The notes below the pieces were generated by a model. It had not been told where the DNA came from, searched no databases, and saw only the letters and a list, made by a program, of their open reading frames with translations. Positions 5,294 through 5,306 of a stretch of 5,306 nucleotides of DNA are shown piece after piece (within the stretch, counting starts at the first letter, position 1; every line of letters begins with the position of its first letter). The stretch is from an uncultured Myxococcales bacterium (lineage in GTDB: Bacteria; Myxococcota_A; UBA9042). Both the position numbers and the translations under genes were made by a program. The DNA is taken from the NCBI GenBank assembly GCA_903917305.1, contig CAIXAA010000946.1, forward strand, positions 1-5,306. Direction: 5' to 3'.

Positions 5294-5306
5294 ATGAAGA
5301 TGACAA
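5294..5306 (+). CDS. Start of a third operon gene, truncated by window end
   Basis: ATG at 5294 opens a frame reading M-K-M-T before the window ends, with a strong Shine-Dalgarno 5 bases upstream. A short basic start would suit another exported protein, but four residues cannot identify it. The spacing of 5 bases from the propeller stop supports co-transcription. Confidence 0.55.

Overview
The window is high-GC bacterial DNA with every supported gene on the + strand. It holds two unrelated blocks. A Gram-negative host is likely, because the second block encodes an exported multiheme c-type cytochrome and a lipoprotein. The cytochrome resembles those of metal-reducing or anaerobically respiring bacteria (Desulfobacterota/Geobacter-like, Myxococcota, Acidobacteriota and similar phyla). 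The sequence alone does not fix the phylum.

Block 1 (1-3245) is housekeeping metabolism. It starts inside thrB, the GHMP-type homoserine kinase of threonine synthesis, which ends at 441. A 149-base spacer follows, with a hexanucleotide tandem repeat (449-484) and a weak promoter-like pair. Next is an 884-residue GlmS-like glutamine:fructose-6-phosphate amidotransferase (591-3245). Its N-terminal Cys glutaminase site, both SIS domains and the C-terminal lysine tail are recognisable. It is about 275 residues longer than ordinary GlmS, with the extra length mainly in two insertions, and two usual glutaminase histidines are replaced.

The 341-base intergenic region (3246-3586) separates the blocks. 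It holds a perfect 9-bp inverted repeat just after glmS, a sigma-54-like -24/-12 element, a strong hairpin and a good Shine-Dalgarno site.

Block 2 (3587-5306) looks like an operon for extracytoplasmic electron transfer. It contains a secreted tetraheme cytochrome c (236 aa, four CXXCH motifs), an 82-base spacer with two perfect hairpins, a six-repeat NHL-type beta-propeller lipoprotein (302 aa), and the first codons of a third gene whose Shine-Dalgarno overlaps the propeller stop codon. Size, heme count and the partner propeller resemble OmcE-like cytochrome filament ('nanowire') loci. That is the most interesting reading of the window, but it is an inference that needs structural and homology checks.
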